Numbered from the stretch's first letter, positions 30,419-43,468 are shown. The stretch: DNA of 64,000 nucleotides from Batkoa obscura (GCA_030770535.1 JASVEC010000002.1:496001-560000); one strand, 5' to 3'. The notes: generated from the sequence alone by a model not told the origin. Numbers and translations: made by a program.

Positions 30419-33400
30419 ATGGAAAAAGAAAACATTGAAAAAGAGGCTTTATTGCCACAAAGTGTAGTTCCCGAACGCCAAGAATCCTCACAAGATGCAC
30501 AAGATCAACCACAAGAATTATTATCTCAAATTGATCAAAACTTACCCCAAACTGCTGAGCCCATCTCGGATATAGCTCAAGTAGAACAAGGTGTTTTAAA
30601 AGAAGGTAAATTTACAATTAAAAATTCAATTTTAAGGAAGATTATTTACAATTAGAAGATTCGATAAGTGAAATAATCGAAGCTGGTCCAAGCGAACTTG
30701 TTAATATCATACGTGGTGGTAATGAGCCCACAAAACATATTTTATTAAAAGATCAACCATATGCATTAAATGCTTTGCCTGGTGAATATAATTCTGAACA
30801 AGTAAGTAATATGAAAAAGAATGTACCTTGTTCACCTGATGAAATACCTAAGATAGTTATTGGTTGGGAAGAGAGTTTAAATAAAGATTTAGCACACGTT
30901 GAACAGGTTCAGGAAGGAGTATCTGAACAAAAAGTAAGTCATTGGAAAAATGTAACAGTAATTTATGTAGCTATATTTTTAACATGGTTTGGTGTGGTAC
31001 TTGGTGGTGGTATTACATGGTGTTTAATAGTGGTAGCATGTTGTTCAAGTTATTATCAAAATACCATTGAACGGTATAGAAAAAGTGCCCGGGATGATGC
31101 TATTCGAGAATTGTGGTTACAAAAATTAGACAATGAAACAGAATCGGTTGCTTGGTTGAATTCGTTTTTAGATCGATTTTGGGTTATCTATGAGCCCGGT
31201 TTATCAGCTACTATTAAAAGTATTGTGGATGCAGCATTGGAAATCAATAAACCAACCTTTTTGGAAAATTTAAGTTTAACTGAGTTTAGATTAGGAAATA
31301 AAGCACCAAGGATTAATTCAGTAAAAACGCATACTAAAACTAAAAACAATTCTGTTTTGATGGACTGGGATATTGAATTTCAACCCAATAAAGATTTATC
31401 AATGACATTAGAGCAAATTAAAAATCAAATCAATCCCAAAGTAGTATTACAAATACGAGTTGGTAAAGGAATGGTAGGTGCAGGTTTACCAGTACTTGTA
31501 GAAGATTTTGCTATTCGAGGAGTATTAAGAGTACGAATTAATTTTGGTGATGTATTTCCACATGTAGATGTAGTTACATTACAATTTTTAGAAAGACCAG
31601 ATATTGATTATGTGCTTAAACCAGTAGGTGGTGAAACATTTGGATTTGATATTGGGAATATACCTGGATTAAGCTCATTTATTAGAGATCAAATTCATGG
31701 TACTCTAGAAGGTATGATGTATGCACCTAATATCTTTAGTTTATCAATTGCTCAAATGATGGCACCAATTGCTAAAGATAAATATAAAGGGATACTAAAA
31801 GTTAATGTAAGATATGCTAAAGATTTACAATATCAAGATGGATCTGGAGATCCATATGTATTAATATCTACATCTAATAAAAGACCAAGTTATCGTACTA
31901 AAACTAAAAATCAAACATATAATCCAGAATATAATGAAGTATTCGAAATGATATTATTAAAAGAAGAAGATAGTATTAAATTTACAATCTTTGATTTTAA
32001 TTCCTTTCGTAAAGACTTTGAATGTGGTAGTGAATATCTATCAACAGAAAGTTTTAATGAAAAACCAATTCAAAATAATCTCCAATTACCACTTAAAAGA
32101 GGTTCCCTTTATGTAGGTAGTTTAACTATTGATTGTCAATTTTACCCAACTGATTTTGAATATTTACCAAAAGTTAATAATGATAAAACAGTAACAACAT
32201 CAACAGAATCTCAATTACCTAAATCAGGTGTGTTACATTTTACATTACATCAAATTAAAGAATTAGATGCTTCTAAATCTTTAATTAATAAATTCACACC
32301 TTATTGTTTAATATCAATTAATAACATTGAAAAATTACAAACAGCAAAAAAGAAAAGAAATAATAATCCCATCTATGAAGAATCTATTGAGCATTATATT
32401 AAAGATATTAATAATTGTAAACTCAATTTAATTATTAAAGATGACCGTGGTATGTCAGTTGATCCAATTATAGCTAAATGGTCTCAAGATGCTACTAAAT
32501 TGATTGAACAAAATGGATGGTATCCCTTAAATAATGTAGCTTCAGGAAAAGTTAAAGTTACTACAAAATTTTATCCATTAAAAGGACAAACAAATGAATT
32601 TAATAACGATAATTTATTAAATTATTTTGGTTTATTAAAATTATTTATAATTGAAGCACCAAAATTAAGATTAAATTCAAATAAATCGGAAGTGTATATT
32701 AAAGTCAAATATTTAAATAAAGTTATGGGAAATACTAAAATATTAAGATCAGATTTAATTCCTCGTTGGAATCATCAATTAGAATTCCCTATTCATTTGG
32801 AATCTGATCATATTGAATTAGAACTTATTGAAATAATTAATAATGAAGCTATTATTTTGGGTAGAGTAGAACATTTAATATCGAGTTTAATTTTTCAAAA
32901 GGAAAATGGATTTGAATCTAAAGGTTTAATTAATAAGTAAGTTTATTATTTATATTAAATGAAATTTATATTAATATATTAATATATTTTATTTTTATTT
33001 TATTTCTTAGTTGGACAAGTATTAAATCCAAATCCAATCGAATTGTTGGTGCATTACATTTTGGTTCTTGTTTATTTATTAAAGATCAAGAATTAGTTTC
33101 TCAAGTGGATAATAAATTGATTAATGAAACCAATAATTTAGAATCAATTAATGAAAATAAAAAAGACGATAATAATAACAATAATAATAATAATAAATCA
33201 ACTAATCTTCCAGCAATTGAATTATATCCAAATATAAACAATGGTATATTAGGAATTAATTTTATGAAATTAGAAGGAATTAAATTGAATAACATTTCAA
33301 TGGGGCTTTATTTAGATGGACCAAATAGTAAAGTTATTAAAGATAACATTCAATTTAAAGAAAATAAGAATAATGAAAATAATTTTAATTGTTTTATTCA

Positions 33401-34857
33401 AGATATTCAACAAGAAAGGTTAATATTTATATTAAAAGAAAACCAAGATATTTTAGTTAAAAAAGAAGTATCATTTAATGAATTATTAAGTAAACCAATT
33501 AAAGATAAAATTGAATTTGAATTAATAGAAAATGTTAAATTGAATTTATGTTATAATATCACTCCAATTGAATATCATCAATTAAATGGTATTAATGATG
33601 TTTTAGGTAATTTATTAATATTAATAATAATATTATTAATTTACTAATTTATTAATTTATTAATATTATTTTTATTAGGTCATGGTAAATTAGATGTTAC
33701 TATTGTTGAAGCCAAAGATTTGCTTGGAGTTGATAGTTCAGGTACTAGTGATCCATATGTTAAAGTATATATGAATGATGTTCGTATATTTAAAACACAA
33801 ACATATAAAAAAAATTTAAATCCAAAAATTAATGAATCATTTACTGTACCTTTAGTAAGTAAATTTTTTACTATAATAATAATAATTATTTATTTATTTA
33901 TCTTAATTTTAATTTTAATTCTTTTTTATAGCTTGATAGTTCCAGTTCAATTTTAGACTTTCGAGTTTATGATTGGAATAAAGTACATTCTTCTGAATCT
34001 TTAGGATCTATTCAAATTAATTTAGATGACCCTAAATTTTCATTTATGCAAGGGGAAGTATATGATCAATTTTATGACTTAAACGATGTTGGTAAAGGTC
34101 AATTACGCTTATTATTAAAATATCAAAAAGCAACTTTAGCCGATGAGGAAATGAATTTAGCAGTTGAATATTTGAAAAATGCTAAATCTCACATAAGAGC
34201 CAACTCCATGATGTCTGAAACTTCTTCAGTTGGACAATCTACTCTTGTATCTACTTTACCTAATACAGTAAATAATGTGGTTACTCAAGAGACACTTAAT
34301 GATCAAAGAAATTCCAATCAATTTACTAGAAAAGAAGAAGCGAGAGGCAAAGCAGGTAGAATCAAAGTTACTATTATTGGAGCAGATAAATTGATGGCTG
34401 CAGATAAAGGAGGTAAGTTGATTAATAAAAAAGAGTTTTTGTATTAAATAATATAAACTAATATTAATGAATTTTATTAGGCACTAGTGATCCCTATGTT
34501 AAAGTTAAAAAAGATGGGGAACAAATTTATCAAACTAAAAAAGTTAAAAAAACTCTAGAACCTCAATGGTAACTAATTTTATTTTAATATTTTTAATTAT
34601 TTATTTTAATTATTTTATTTAGGTATGAATCATTTAATTTAGATTTAAAAGATGGAGAACCGTGTTGGTTACATTTATCTGTTATGGATCATAATCGAAT
34701 TCATTCAGATGTTCCATTAGGTACAACTTCATTTAACATTTGGGAACATCTTTCAAATGATCCAAATGAAGGAGAAAAAATCGAATTTTATACTAACACT
34801 TTAGTTGGTGGAGAACATGGTAGAGTTCAAATTTCTTTAGAATATCTTGGTATTTAA
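30419..34857 (+). CDS. Tricalbin / extended-synaptotagmin-like ER-plasma membrane tether
   Basis: Seven exons (30419-30605, 30641-32936, 33011-33606, 33679-33854, 33932-34412, 34481-34568, 34623-34857) give 1352 aa, within the tricalbin range (~1180-1550). Order: an acidic Gln-rich N-terminus; a hydrophobic hairpin at ~167-201 (VTVIYVAIFLTWFGVVLGGG), which anchors in the ER; an SMP lipid-transfer domain at ~230-430 (SVAWLNSFLDRFW...); then C2 domains starting near 445 (KGILKVNVRYAKDLQ, DGSGDPYV), 592, 723, a diverged one in exon 3, and two classical ones at the end (GKLDVTIVEAKDLLG / SGTSDPYVKVY and GRIKVTIIGADKLMA / GTSDPYVKV). The last two keep Ca-binding-type Asp residues. The first intron uses an AG inside GGAAG, needed to keep phase. 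An Asn run in exon 3 is low-complexity. MITE copy 22 begins 55 bp after the stop. Confidence 0.92.
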
Positions 34858-35223
34858 ATTATTAAAGATTTCTATTAATAAATTTTATATTTGATAAAAA
34901 AAATTCAATATATGAGGATATATTTTTATGTTTAAGAATTTTACTGGTAATTTTTCCACTCAAATAGCGCTTAAAAAATGGAAAAGTAATGAAATCAAAA
35001 AAAACATCCCCATATATTTTATACATTTTTTATTTTTGTTTATTTTTATTTTTTATTTTTTAATATTATATAATATTATAATACTATTAATCATTATTCA
35101 AAGAATGAGAAATCAAATTAAAAACGACAATACAATGAATTGTTGAAAATAAGAGTTATAGAAATCAAATATCCTATTTAATTGTATTGTATTGTATTCA
35201 TATTTATATATTTATATTTATAC
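34858..35223. other. Convergent gap with one MITE
   Basis: 365 bp between the 3' ends of the tricalbin and MCP2-like genes. MITE copy 22 occupies its left part and could provide or lie in the 3' UTR. Confidence 0.5.
34913..35012 (+). mobile_element. MITE copy 22
   Basis: Forward orientation, ends TGAGGATA and CATCCCCA, TA flanks. Confidence 0.87.
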
Positions 35224-36932
35224 TTATTCCACTTTTTTATTATTATTTAATGGAGAAATTAATATTGATAATTTATAAAACCAATTTAATAATAAAAATT
35301 TCAGTCTAAGTAAATAATAGGAATATAATAAATTAAAATACTTTGGAGTAATATTAAATAAGTTATCAACCTTCCAATTGAATTCCTTCATTAAATAAAG
35401 ATGTGAGAAATCACCCAAAATTTTAAATTGAAGATAAGGATCCTGTTTTAACTCCATTGAAATTAACTTTAATAAATCTTGAATTTTAAATAAATAAACT
35501 AAATCATTAGGAATATCTGCTAATAGTTTAGCAATATTAGGTAAATGCTGAATTACTTTTTGTTCAAAATTAAAGTCTTTAGAATTTCCTTGGCGTGCTG
35601 TTAAAATGGCTTTAATTAATCTATATGTAGTTGAGTTACCACCCAATTTAATAGAATATTCTTTGATTTGATCCTCATTTTGTTGTAATATGTTAATCCA
35701 TAGATGTGCATATAAATTGATAAAGTTACTATTGAGTTCATGATATAATCCATGATCTAGTAATACAATTTTGAAATTCTTTTTACTATCTTTTTCATCT
35801 TTAATAATCATTAAATTCCCAGGATCTATTTGAAGTTAATTAGTATTATTTATTTTTTATTTATTATTTATTAAACTTACGTGCATCACAATGTATAAAT
35901 CTAATATTTAATAAAAATAAATTAATTAGTTAATAAATTATATAAGTAAATACAGTAAAATAAAATTTACCTATGTCTATAAAGCATTTCAGAAAATATT
36001 TGATTAATTTCAATACTTACTTTTCTTGGATTAATTTGATTTTCTTTAAAGTATTCTACATCATTTAATTTTTTACCGTCGATAACTAAAGAATTAATTA
36101 ATTTAATTTTAAAATATAAAATATACTTACATTCCATACAAAGAATTCTTTTTGTTGCCCAATAAACTTTTGGAATTAGAAGTTTATAATTTAATAAGTC
36201 AAAATTTTGCTTTGCTCTAATACCATTTTCACCTTCAATTTCAAAATCTAGTTCTTTAGGTAAATTTCGTTTAATTTCATTAATCAACCAACTAAATTGA
36301 AATTGAGGTAATACAAATTGTGCCAAATTAACCATTTTGTCTAATATTAAAAGATCTAATTTAGAAAATAAACCTACTTTAGGATGTTGCAATTTCACTG
36401 CAATTTCCTTTCCTTGATAAATTCCTTTATGAACTTGAGCAATAGAAGCTACTCCAATTGGCTCAGGTTCAATAAACTCAAAGATTTCATTTAGTGATTT
36501 TCCAGTATCTAAAAGGACCATTTTATCTAGTACTTCCAACTTCGTAGCAGGGCAAGCATCATGTAAAGGTCGAAATGTAACACACCATTCCATTGGTAAA
36601 AAATAATTTAATGCTGTTAAATGTTGACCTAATTTGATATAAAAACCACCATTATACAACATGGCTTTTAATACTCGATTTGCATTACGTTGATGTATTT
36701 CTTTTTTTTGTTGTTCAATATACTTTGAATTAGAATTGTTATCTGATTCAAATGGCCAATTTAATCGATAATCAATGATCACTTCCAATCCCGTTCCTAC
36801 GGCCATTAAGCCTCGACTTATTCCTTCTATATAGAATTGAACATCATCTAAATGAAATGTATAGATTTCTAAACTTATTAAACTGCCTAAGATCAATCCA
36901 ATATTTCGTTTGTTTGATTGTAACCAATGGGG

Positions 36933-37028
<96 letters not shown>

Positions 37029-37145
37029 GATAGATAATGTTGTTAATGGTCTGTTAATAGGTCGAAACTTAGGTTGTAATTTAATTGGAGATAAAATAGA
37101 TCGAGCTAAGATACATCGTTGTTTTAATAGCCCTGTTAATAGCAT
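35224..37145 (-). CDS. MCP2: ABC1/ADCK-family atypical kinase, MCP2/ADCK1-like
   Basis: Four exons on the minus strand (37145-36131, 36085-35971, 35900-35881, 35825-35224) give 583 aa. The N-terminus is basic and hydroxylated, a mitochondrial presequence, followed by about 32 consecutive Asn from an (AAT)n tract. Family motifs: the KxGQ-type GGFYIKLGQHL, the Ala-rich-loop region EPIGVASIAQVHKG, AVKLQHP (VAIK lysine), ELDFEIEGEN, MEFIDGKKLND and the catalytic FIHCDAHPGN followed by LLDHG (metal-binding DFG equivalent). The 20-nt third exon encodes just the catalytic loop FIHCDA. The order and the MEFIDG motif fit ADCK1 / yeast Mcp2, mitochondrial proteins tied to lipid homeostasis, rather than COQ8. 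Kinase activity of this subgroup is not established. Confidence 0.9.
36934..37028. repeat. (TTA)n trinucleotide microsatellite
   Basis: About 32 uninterrupted TTA units (AAT on the coding strand) inside exon 1 of the MCP2-like gene, encoding the poly-Asn run. Purity suggests recent expansion and likely length variation between strains. Confidence 0.95.
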
Positions 37146-37743
37146 TTATATTGTGTTAATATTTGGAAATATAAAACAAAAAAGTTTGAGTATTTATCTT
37201 TTTATATCTTAAAAGGTAACCAATTAGATTTTTACTCGAACTTAGTAAATAAAATATCGATCTATTTTCGATAATTTCGGAAAAACACCAGTCCGTATTT
37301 AATAATTTTACAAAATAAATTCATTATTTCTAGATATTTTCATAATTAGCGCATATAATTAATAACTCGTAAAGTTTTATTCTATGAAAAAATGAATTAC
37401 AATCTCCATCTCACTTTAATTTTATTTTGTTTATATCAATTTACATTAATTTTATTTTTTAACTTTAGTAATACTAGTTTATTTACATTAATTTAAAATC
37501 TTAAAATATACTATTTATTTTAATTAAAAAAGTTTAATCATAAAAATTAAAAAACACAAATTTAGTTTTGACCCGTTAAAATACATGATTACTTTAGTTT
37601 ATATTAATGATTGACCATAAAATATCATAAATGAACCGTTATTATATTCTGTTTTGCTAATAAATAATATTTTTATTTCACTTTAAAATAGTTATACATT
37701 TCAACCTATAATCTATTATATAACCTCTAGAGCCCTATTTTTC
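37146..37743. other. Gap between two minus-strand genes
   Basis: About 600 bp: promoter of the MCP2-like gene (left) and 3' region of the OCA-like gene (right). No recognisable feature and no MITE. Confidence 0.4.
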
Positions 37744-38676
37744 TTAATTATCAATCCCTTCTAATGCCAATGCTTGAACAATTCTGGATAGATCAACCTC
37801 AGACTCCTTGTTTTCCAGTTCTTTATTATCAAATGCTTCTTGTTCACTTTTAACTTCTAAATTCTCATATTCATTTCCATTGTTTTTTTCTAAAGCAAGT
37901 TTATCTAATTCATTTCCACTTTCATTCTCATCTAGTATAATTTTCATTGGTTGTAATATTAAATTACAAGGTATGGTTGGATGAGTGAAATGAGAGTTAT
38001 TAACTAAATTAATACTTGGCCATAACCAAGAGGGTACAGGTAAATTGATATCGATAGGCGATTTAAAACCACGAACAAATTCAGTTTCTTCAGATGTAAT
38101 TACCTCTTCATCATGATATCTGAAAGTATTCTTATATTACTATTTTATATTTTAATGAAATTATTATTACAATTACCTTAGAAATTCTTGTAAACAACTA
38201 GTTACAGTCCACATTTGTAATTTTCTTAAGCATGCTATTACAATTCCTGTTACTACAGTACCATCAATACAATGGATATAAATTGGTGAATTTTCTGGAT
38301 TGATAATCACCTTGAGAATAAATTAAAATTAGGATTCTTTTTTAATTTAAAATATAGTCAATCTTACCTGCAAACAACGAATAATTTTTGAATATGATAA
38401 TGGAACATTTTCTTTTGGTTTACTAACTCTTATCCAAAGATTATTAATTTCATGTAACTTACAAAACTTCACTAGATCCGGATTTGGTTGTTCAGGTATT
38501 AAACTCAATACGGATTTTAATTTTAATCTATTCAATATGAATTTAGTTTTTATATCAAAATTTGACTTTAAAATATACCTTTTTAAAAAATTTTGATTAC
38601 GAACTTTAGGATATGCCCCACGATATACTCCTTCTTCTAATTGTCCATATCGAAAGGGTAGAAATAATCCAGTCAT
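37744..38676 (-). CDS. SIW14/OCA-family phosphatase-like protein, active-site Arg missing
   Basis: Three exons on the minus strand (38676-38368, 38310-38177, 38119-37744) give 272 aa. The N-terminus PFRYGQLEEGVYRGAYPKVR, LKSVLSLIPEQPNPDLVKFC and the P-loop region IHCIDGTVVTGIVIACLRKL place it in the fungal SIW14/OCA family, closest by eye to the OCA4/OCA6 branch. The cysteine-phosphatase motif is CX5R, but here Cys117 is followed by IDGTV and then Val123, so the catalytic Arg is absent. An inactive or scaffold role in the OCA complex, which is linked to inositol pyrophosphate signalling and TOR/oxidant responses in yeast, is inferred. The C-terminal ~70 residues are acidic and Glu-rich. An overlapping frame starting upstream at 38800 could not be joined by any splice site. 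Confidence 0.85.
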
Positions 38677-39015
38677 TAAAGTTTAGAAAAATGGACCTAA
38701 GACTATTTTTGCTTGCCTTTTTTGGTAGCTTAATATGAGCTTTAATTTCAAGGCTTAATTTAATTGGTTCTATAGAAATTTTGCATTCAAATGATGACAT
38801 AATTCCGCATTAAAACAAACAAGAGATCTTAAGGAATCAAAGATTCAATAAGGTAATAAACAAACGAAGCTAAAGGAGAAGTAAACTATAGCAATATAGC
38901 AAGACAACAAAAAAGATAAGATTGAATTAATTTTTAACTTTATATATTAATATCCATTTTTTTATTAATCAAAGTTGATCCAATATAAATAAGTTCTAAA
39001 TTTCATATAAAACTA
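38677..39015. other. Promoter gap of the OCA-like gene
   Basis: 339 bp between the OCA-like start and the SEN34 stop, both minus strand. A 64-codon frame overlaps the left end, but I found no support for it. Confidence 0.35.
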
Positions 39016-39857
39016 TTACACAATACCACTCCATTCTAAAGTAAATAAATGGGCACTTAGTCGAATATTGACTGCTTTTTCATCTTCTTTTTTTACAGTA
39101 GCTAAAACACGAGTTTTATTAACACCAGTAGCTAATCGGCCATAACTAACTAACTGATTTAAAGTGAATAATTGGTTTGGTTCATAAGTATTTACAATAT
39201 GCCTTGAGTGGCACCTTTCTGGATCGTCTAGAAAAAAGGATCAGTAATCAACTAATATTTCATTTATATAAAAAAAAGAAAGAACTAATTAAACTTACCA
39301 TAATACAATAAATAATCACCACCAAATTTGGAACCTGAAGTAATAAAAAATTTTTGTGGAGCTTGATAAAGATAAAGATAAACTAAATATTTTGAAGAGT
39401 TAGATATTCGATTTAATGGTGCCAATAAGGCAGGTGGTGCCTTTGGTAATGCATTATATAATTTCTCATATTCTTTTAAATGAGATAAATCATTCCCTTT
39501 TTTGATGGAAAATTGTTCTAAATGAATGGAAATTGGTGGTTCATTTTTTAAGGGTATATTATCTAAGTTTAATAAGATTAATAATTGTTCAAATGCTAAC
39601 AATGCAGGCAATGAATTGTCGTGGTTTTGTAATGGATTACTGGGTAAACAACCAATGAAATTGCACACCATTCGATACCTTGAACGAAGTAATTCTACAT
39701 CTATTTCAAGTTAGTAAAAAATTTCCAATATCGAATTAATAAGGTTGTTGTGTATTCATAGAATTAAAATAAATTATATACCTTTTAAATTCCACAATAA
39801 TAATTGTAAATCCAGGTTACCAACCAAAGTAATTGTAATGTTGGCTGATCCTTCCAT
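39016..39857 (-). CDS. SEN34: tRNA-splicing endonuclease catalytic subunit SEN34
   Basis: Three exons on the minus strand (39857-39782, 39700-39299, 39227-39016) give 229 aa, slightly shorter than yeast Sen34 (275 aa). N-terminal domain: LLWNLKDVELLRSRYRMVCNFIGCLP, as in Sen34/TSEN34. C-terminal nuclease fold: FITSGSKFGGDYLLYYGDDP, then RCHSRHIV and GVNKTRVLATV. The catalytic triad Tyr, His and Lys of the tRNA endonuclease family can be placed in GGDYLLYY, CHSRHIV and VNKTRVL. Sen34 cuts the 3' splice site of intron-containing pre-tRNAs in a heterotetramer. The only tRNA in this window (Leu-CAG) has no intron. The C-terminus SLEWSGIV-type end matches the family's end. Confidence 0.9.
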
Positions 39858-40585
39858 ATTTTTGATTCAGTCAAGAATTCTTTTAGTGAAAAATTTTCAA
39901 GTTGATTAAAATTTCTTTTCTTTTTACACATCCAAATTTTAGCTTATTTTTTAAGCTACGAATAAAATGCATTTGCTAATTAATTAAATTACGTTGAAAG
40001 TTCAATTTTTTTAAATGTAGCTTAATTTTTAGAGTACATTCAAAATTCTAGTTAGTTATAAAATAAATGGAATGTTTATTTTAGAATGTTATATAATCTT
40101 TATATATAATTTTATATCAAAATGATATTTTACATATCATTTTACAACACCTTTAATGCTAACAATGTCAAACTTGAAGTTCTAAAAATAAATAAGGCTA
40201 TAAATAGATTTTATTTATAGTCAATATCTTATTCTTACGTAGTAAATTAATCGAGTAAAATGTACCCTATAACATTGAAATTAAAACAGTAATTTGATCA
40301 AAAAAAATTGAATTTTATTAACTAATTGTATAGTTTAAACAATTATATATTAATTTTAAAATATAAAATATAAAACTTGATTATTAAAATATTAGTCGGT
40401 TTGAATCTTTAATAATAGTACAAAAAATAGTAACACATGGGTATGAAAAAAAGATACCATAAAGCAAGTATGCAAAAGAAAAAGAAAAAAGAAAAATCAA
40501 GTATAAAATATTAATTTTTAAAAATAAAGTGGACTATTAGAGGACTTATTTAGTATATCAAAAAAACTTGATTGATGGATTGAAT
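39858..40585. other. Gap between SEN34 and VTS1
   Basis: 728 bp, both neighbours on the minus strand: SEN34 promoter plus VTS1 3' region. Very AT-rich, no MITE, nothing recognised. Confidence 0.4.
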
Positions 40586-42169
40586 TTATTCTTGCTCTAA
40601 TGGAATATCCTATTATAAAACTTATTATTATCAATTCATTATGAAAAATCGTATAAAACCTACCTTTTCTTTCGCTTGATTTTTAACATGTTCAAAAACT
40701 TTTAAAAATTTCCTACGTGCTCCTAAAGCAGCTACTCCTTTCTCTGAAAGTTGTTCATCTGTAAGTTTAATAACTTCTCTCCAAGTTAAACCTTCAAAGA
40801 TAGGTGTATATTTATGAAGTCGAAGTGAACGCATCCATGCAGGTACACCTAATTTTTAATTTTTAGTATTATGCAATTTAATAAATCTTAACTTACTTTC
40901 TATCATTTCAAAATCAACCGGATCTAATGGTTTAGGTTCTTTTGGACCTTCTTCTGGAACTGGAGATGGCAAATTAATAGATTTGGAATCGGGTGCTGCT
41001 GGTGATTTTACAAAATTTCCATCCGTTGGTGTAGCTGCCCAAGAAATTGGTGAATATCCAGATGAAAATAAACCTGGTGGTACAGCTGGAGATTTTAATG
41101 GTTTATTTCTAGCACTTCCTGGCCAATGAGGAGAATCAATTTTAATTTCAACATTATCTACTTTTAATGTAAGATTATTTGGATTTCTTCCTTTAGGTGT
41201 TCCACTACCACTACCCTCTCTTAAAGATCCCCAATTTGGATCTGCATTATGACTGGCTGAACGTGGACGCGAAGCTTCAGTAGTGTCTTGTCTATTATTA
41301 TTCCATGTAGCTGTTTTAGGTCTAGATGCACCATTAGAACCCTCTTCTGATCCCCAACCAGAAGCTGCACTAACATCAATAGATGGTATCTTTTTTCCTT
41401 TAAATGAATCACTAAAACGAGCTGATAGTTTTCCATTACCACGCTCCCAATTAGTTTTATTGCCTTCTGGAATATCAGAAAGAGAAATACGCTTGGAAAA
41501 GTCCTCTTTAATACTAAGACGATTAGCTATACGTGTATTTCCTACAGTAGTGGGGAAACTAGTACTATCTGGATTAGGGATTGGCATAGAATGTCTCTCC
41601 CCAACTTTTTTTCTATTTGTAGTAGGAATATCTACCAAAGCTTAAAATAAAATTTAAAACTAAGAATATAAAAAATCTAAAATAAAATTACATTGTAAAC
41701 CAGATCTTGGTCGTGGGCTTAAAGCTTCATTAATAGGATCTTTCGTCATCTTTTGTAAAACGGTGATAAAAAATCGAACTTGTACGTTAGTAGCTTGATG
41801 GATTAAGCTATAAAGAGCAGCAGTACGCTCTGCTTCAGAAAGAGCAGAGAACCAGTTTTCAACAGCACCAAGTTCTTCTTTGAAAGAAGGTTCTAAGCTT
41901 GCTTTGGCCATCTCTTCAAGAGTCCTTTCATATTGAGTTAAATCTTCAAACCATTTTTCAAGTGCTTCATCTAAAAAGTAATATTAATCAATAATGTAAA
42001 TAAAAAAATGCAGTATATTATTACCTTCTGGAGACGATTTTTTAGCATAAATCTCAGAGATGGGACGAGCTAAAGGACTTTTAGGATCAACTGGTGGGGT
42101 TGCTATTGGGTTGGATTGAGGTTGTTCTGAAGTGGAAATGAATTGCTCAGAAGCAGGACGTTGAGACAT
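40586..42169 (-). CDS. VTS1: VTS1/Smaug-type SAM-domain RNA-binding protein
   Basis: Five exons on the minus strand (42169-42025, 41970-41692, 41640-40897, 40848-40664, 40609-40586) give 458 aa. The N-terminal region ENWFSALSEAERTAALYSLI... VRFFITVLQKM is the conserved Vts1 N-terminal domain. The middle (~145-390) is disordered, Ser/Pro/Gly-rich, with many RS/SP sites suited to phosphorylation. The C-terminal SAM domain is nearly complete in exon 4: VPAWMRSLRLHKYTPIFEGL, then LTDEQLSEKGVAALGARRKF, the classical Smaug/Vts1 hairpin-binding surface. Vts1 binds Smaug-recognition stem-loops and recruits CCR4-NOT to deadenylate mRNAs in the cytoplasm. The last exon adds only DIPLEQE. Five exons and an intron just before the SAM domain are consistent throughout. 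Confidence 0.93.
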
Positions 42170-43468
42170 TATTAAATTTGGCTATTGATTATAAAAGTAG
42201 TAGTCAATCTAAGCACAGCTATCTTAAATTTAAAGCACAGCTTAGTGGATGGTATAAATAAAAACTTGAATTTTGAATTTCTTTTGATCTTTTTTTTAAT
42301 CAGGTGCAAATAATTAAAATTGCATAATTAATCGTTAGACTTAACGTTTATTGGTTCTTTTTTTGTGGTGAATTTTAACACCTATCTTCAAAATATTGTG
42401 ACGCTTATAGGTGTTAAATATATTATATAAAAATCTTTAGTTTAAACTATTTTATAAAAGTTTAGCTATATTTATAAGTAATAATATATCATATGAACAA
42501 ACTATAATGTTTTATATGGCCTAACAGTCCCTTTATTATGTTAAATTTAGAATTAACAATGATACTATAAAGGAAATTTTATTACTTTTCTATATTTGAA
42601 TTATTTATTCTTTAATAGTTTCCTTATTTTCTCAAATTAAGACGTTTATTTTTAATATAATAATCTATCAAAGTAATATGTTATATGAATAAATTTAATA
42701 TTAAATATAGAGGTTTAAAACAAAGCCATTGTATTGTTTCATAAAGCTTAAAAAGTTATTTTTATGTCAAAATTTATAATAAGTTAAAACAAGAGTGAAA
42801 AATTATGAAAACTATAGTTAAAATATTTAAGATACATTCATCTGATTGACAATATATCGCCTTAGTAGAAGATATTAAAGCATATGTAGCAGTAATATAG
42901 TTGGGTACACATAGTTAAGATATTGCGCATTAAAAGCTTATCAGATTGATTATAAAGTTTATATAATTGAAAATTTGAGTTTAAAAAAACACAAACTGTT
43001 ATTGTTTAAAAATATTTAAAACATTATTTTGGTTGTGCTGTTTCAATAGATGAATTTTAAGATGCTAATAATTGACATCTAAGCTTAATGTAGCTTTCCT
43101 TATCATTTATTATTACACTCATACACCAAAAATCATAAACATTTTTTATAATATATATCTATTAAAAAGTAAAATTAGAGAACAAAATAAATGAATCATT
43201 TAGTCTCCTTTAGCTAGTAAAAGTGTAAAAATCAAGATCATAAATAATAATATAAACATATTAGAAAAATGTGCTTGGAGTATGAACTTTTATTTTAGAA
43301 TGCTTTAAAACTTTTTTGGTTAGGTAATACGCAATCGAAATTTAAATAAAGTTATATTCAGTTTATAATGGAAAGCTTTTAGGACGAACATGCTAAAATA
43401 AAAAATCAACTATTTAAAGTATAAATACACATAAAACCCAATATAAAGGCTTTTTATTAAGCTTCAAA
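42170..43468. other. Divergent intergenic gap
   Basis: 1.3 kb between VTS1 and the secreted-protein gene. A TATA-like AAGTATAAATAC near 43418-43429 lies about 45 nt upstream of the latter. No other feature. Confidence 0.45.

Noticed and set aside
34928-35146. 72-codon plus-strand frame after the tricalbin gene
   Set aside because: It lies in MITE copy 22 and AT-rich flank.
36910-37212. Plus-strand frame with a long Leu run
   Set aside because: It is the antisense reading of the (AAT)n poly-Asn tract in the MCP2-like gene.
38606-38800. 64-codon frame (MSSFECKISI...) upstream of the OCA-like gene
   Set aside because: It cannot be spliced in phase to the OCA frame (no usable GT) and the OCA protein starts naturally at 38676.
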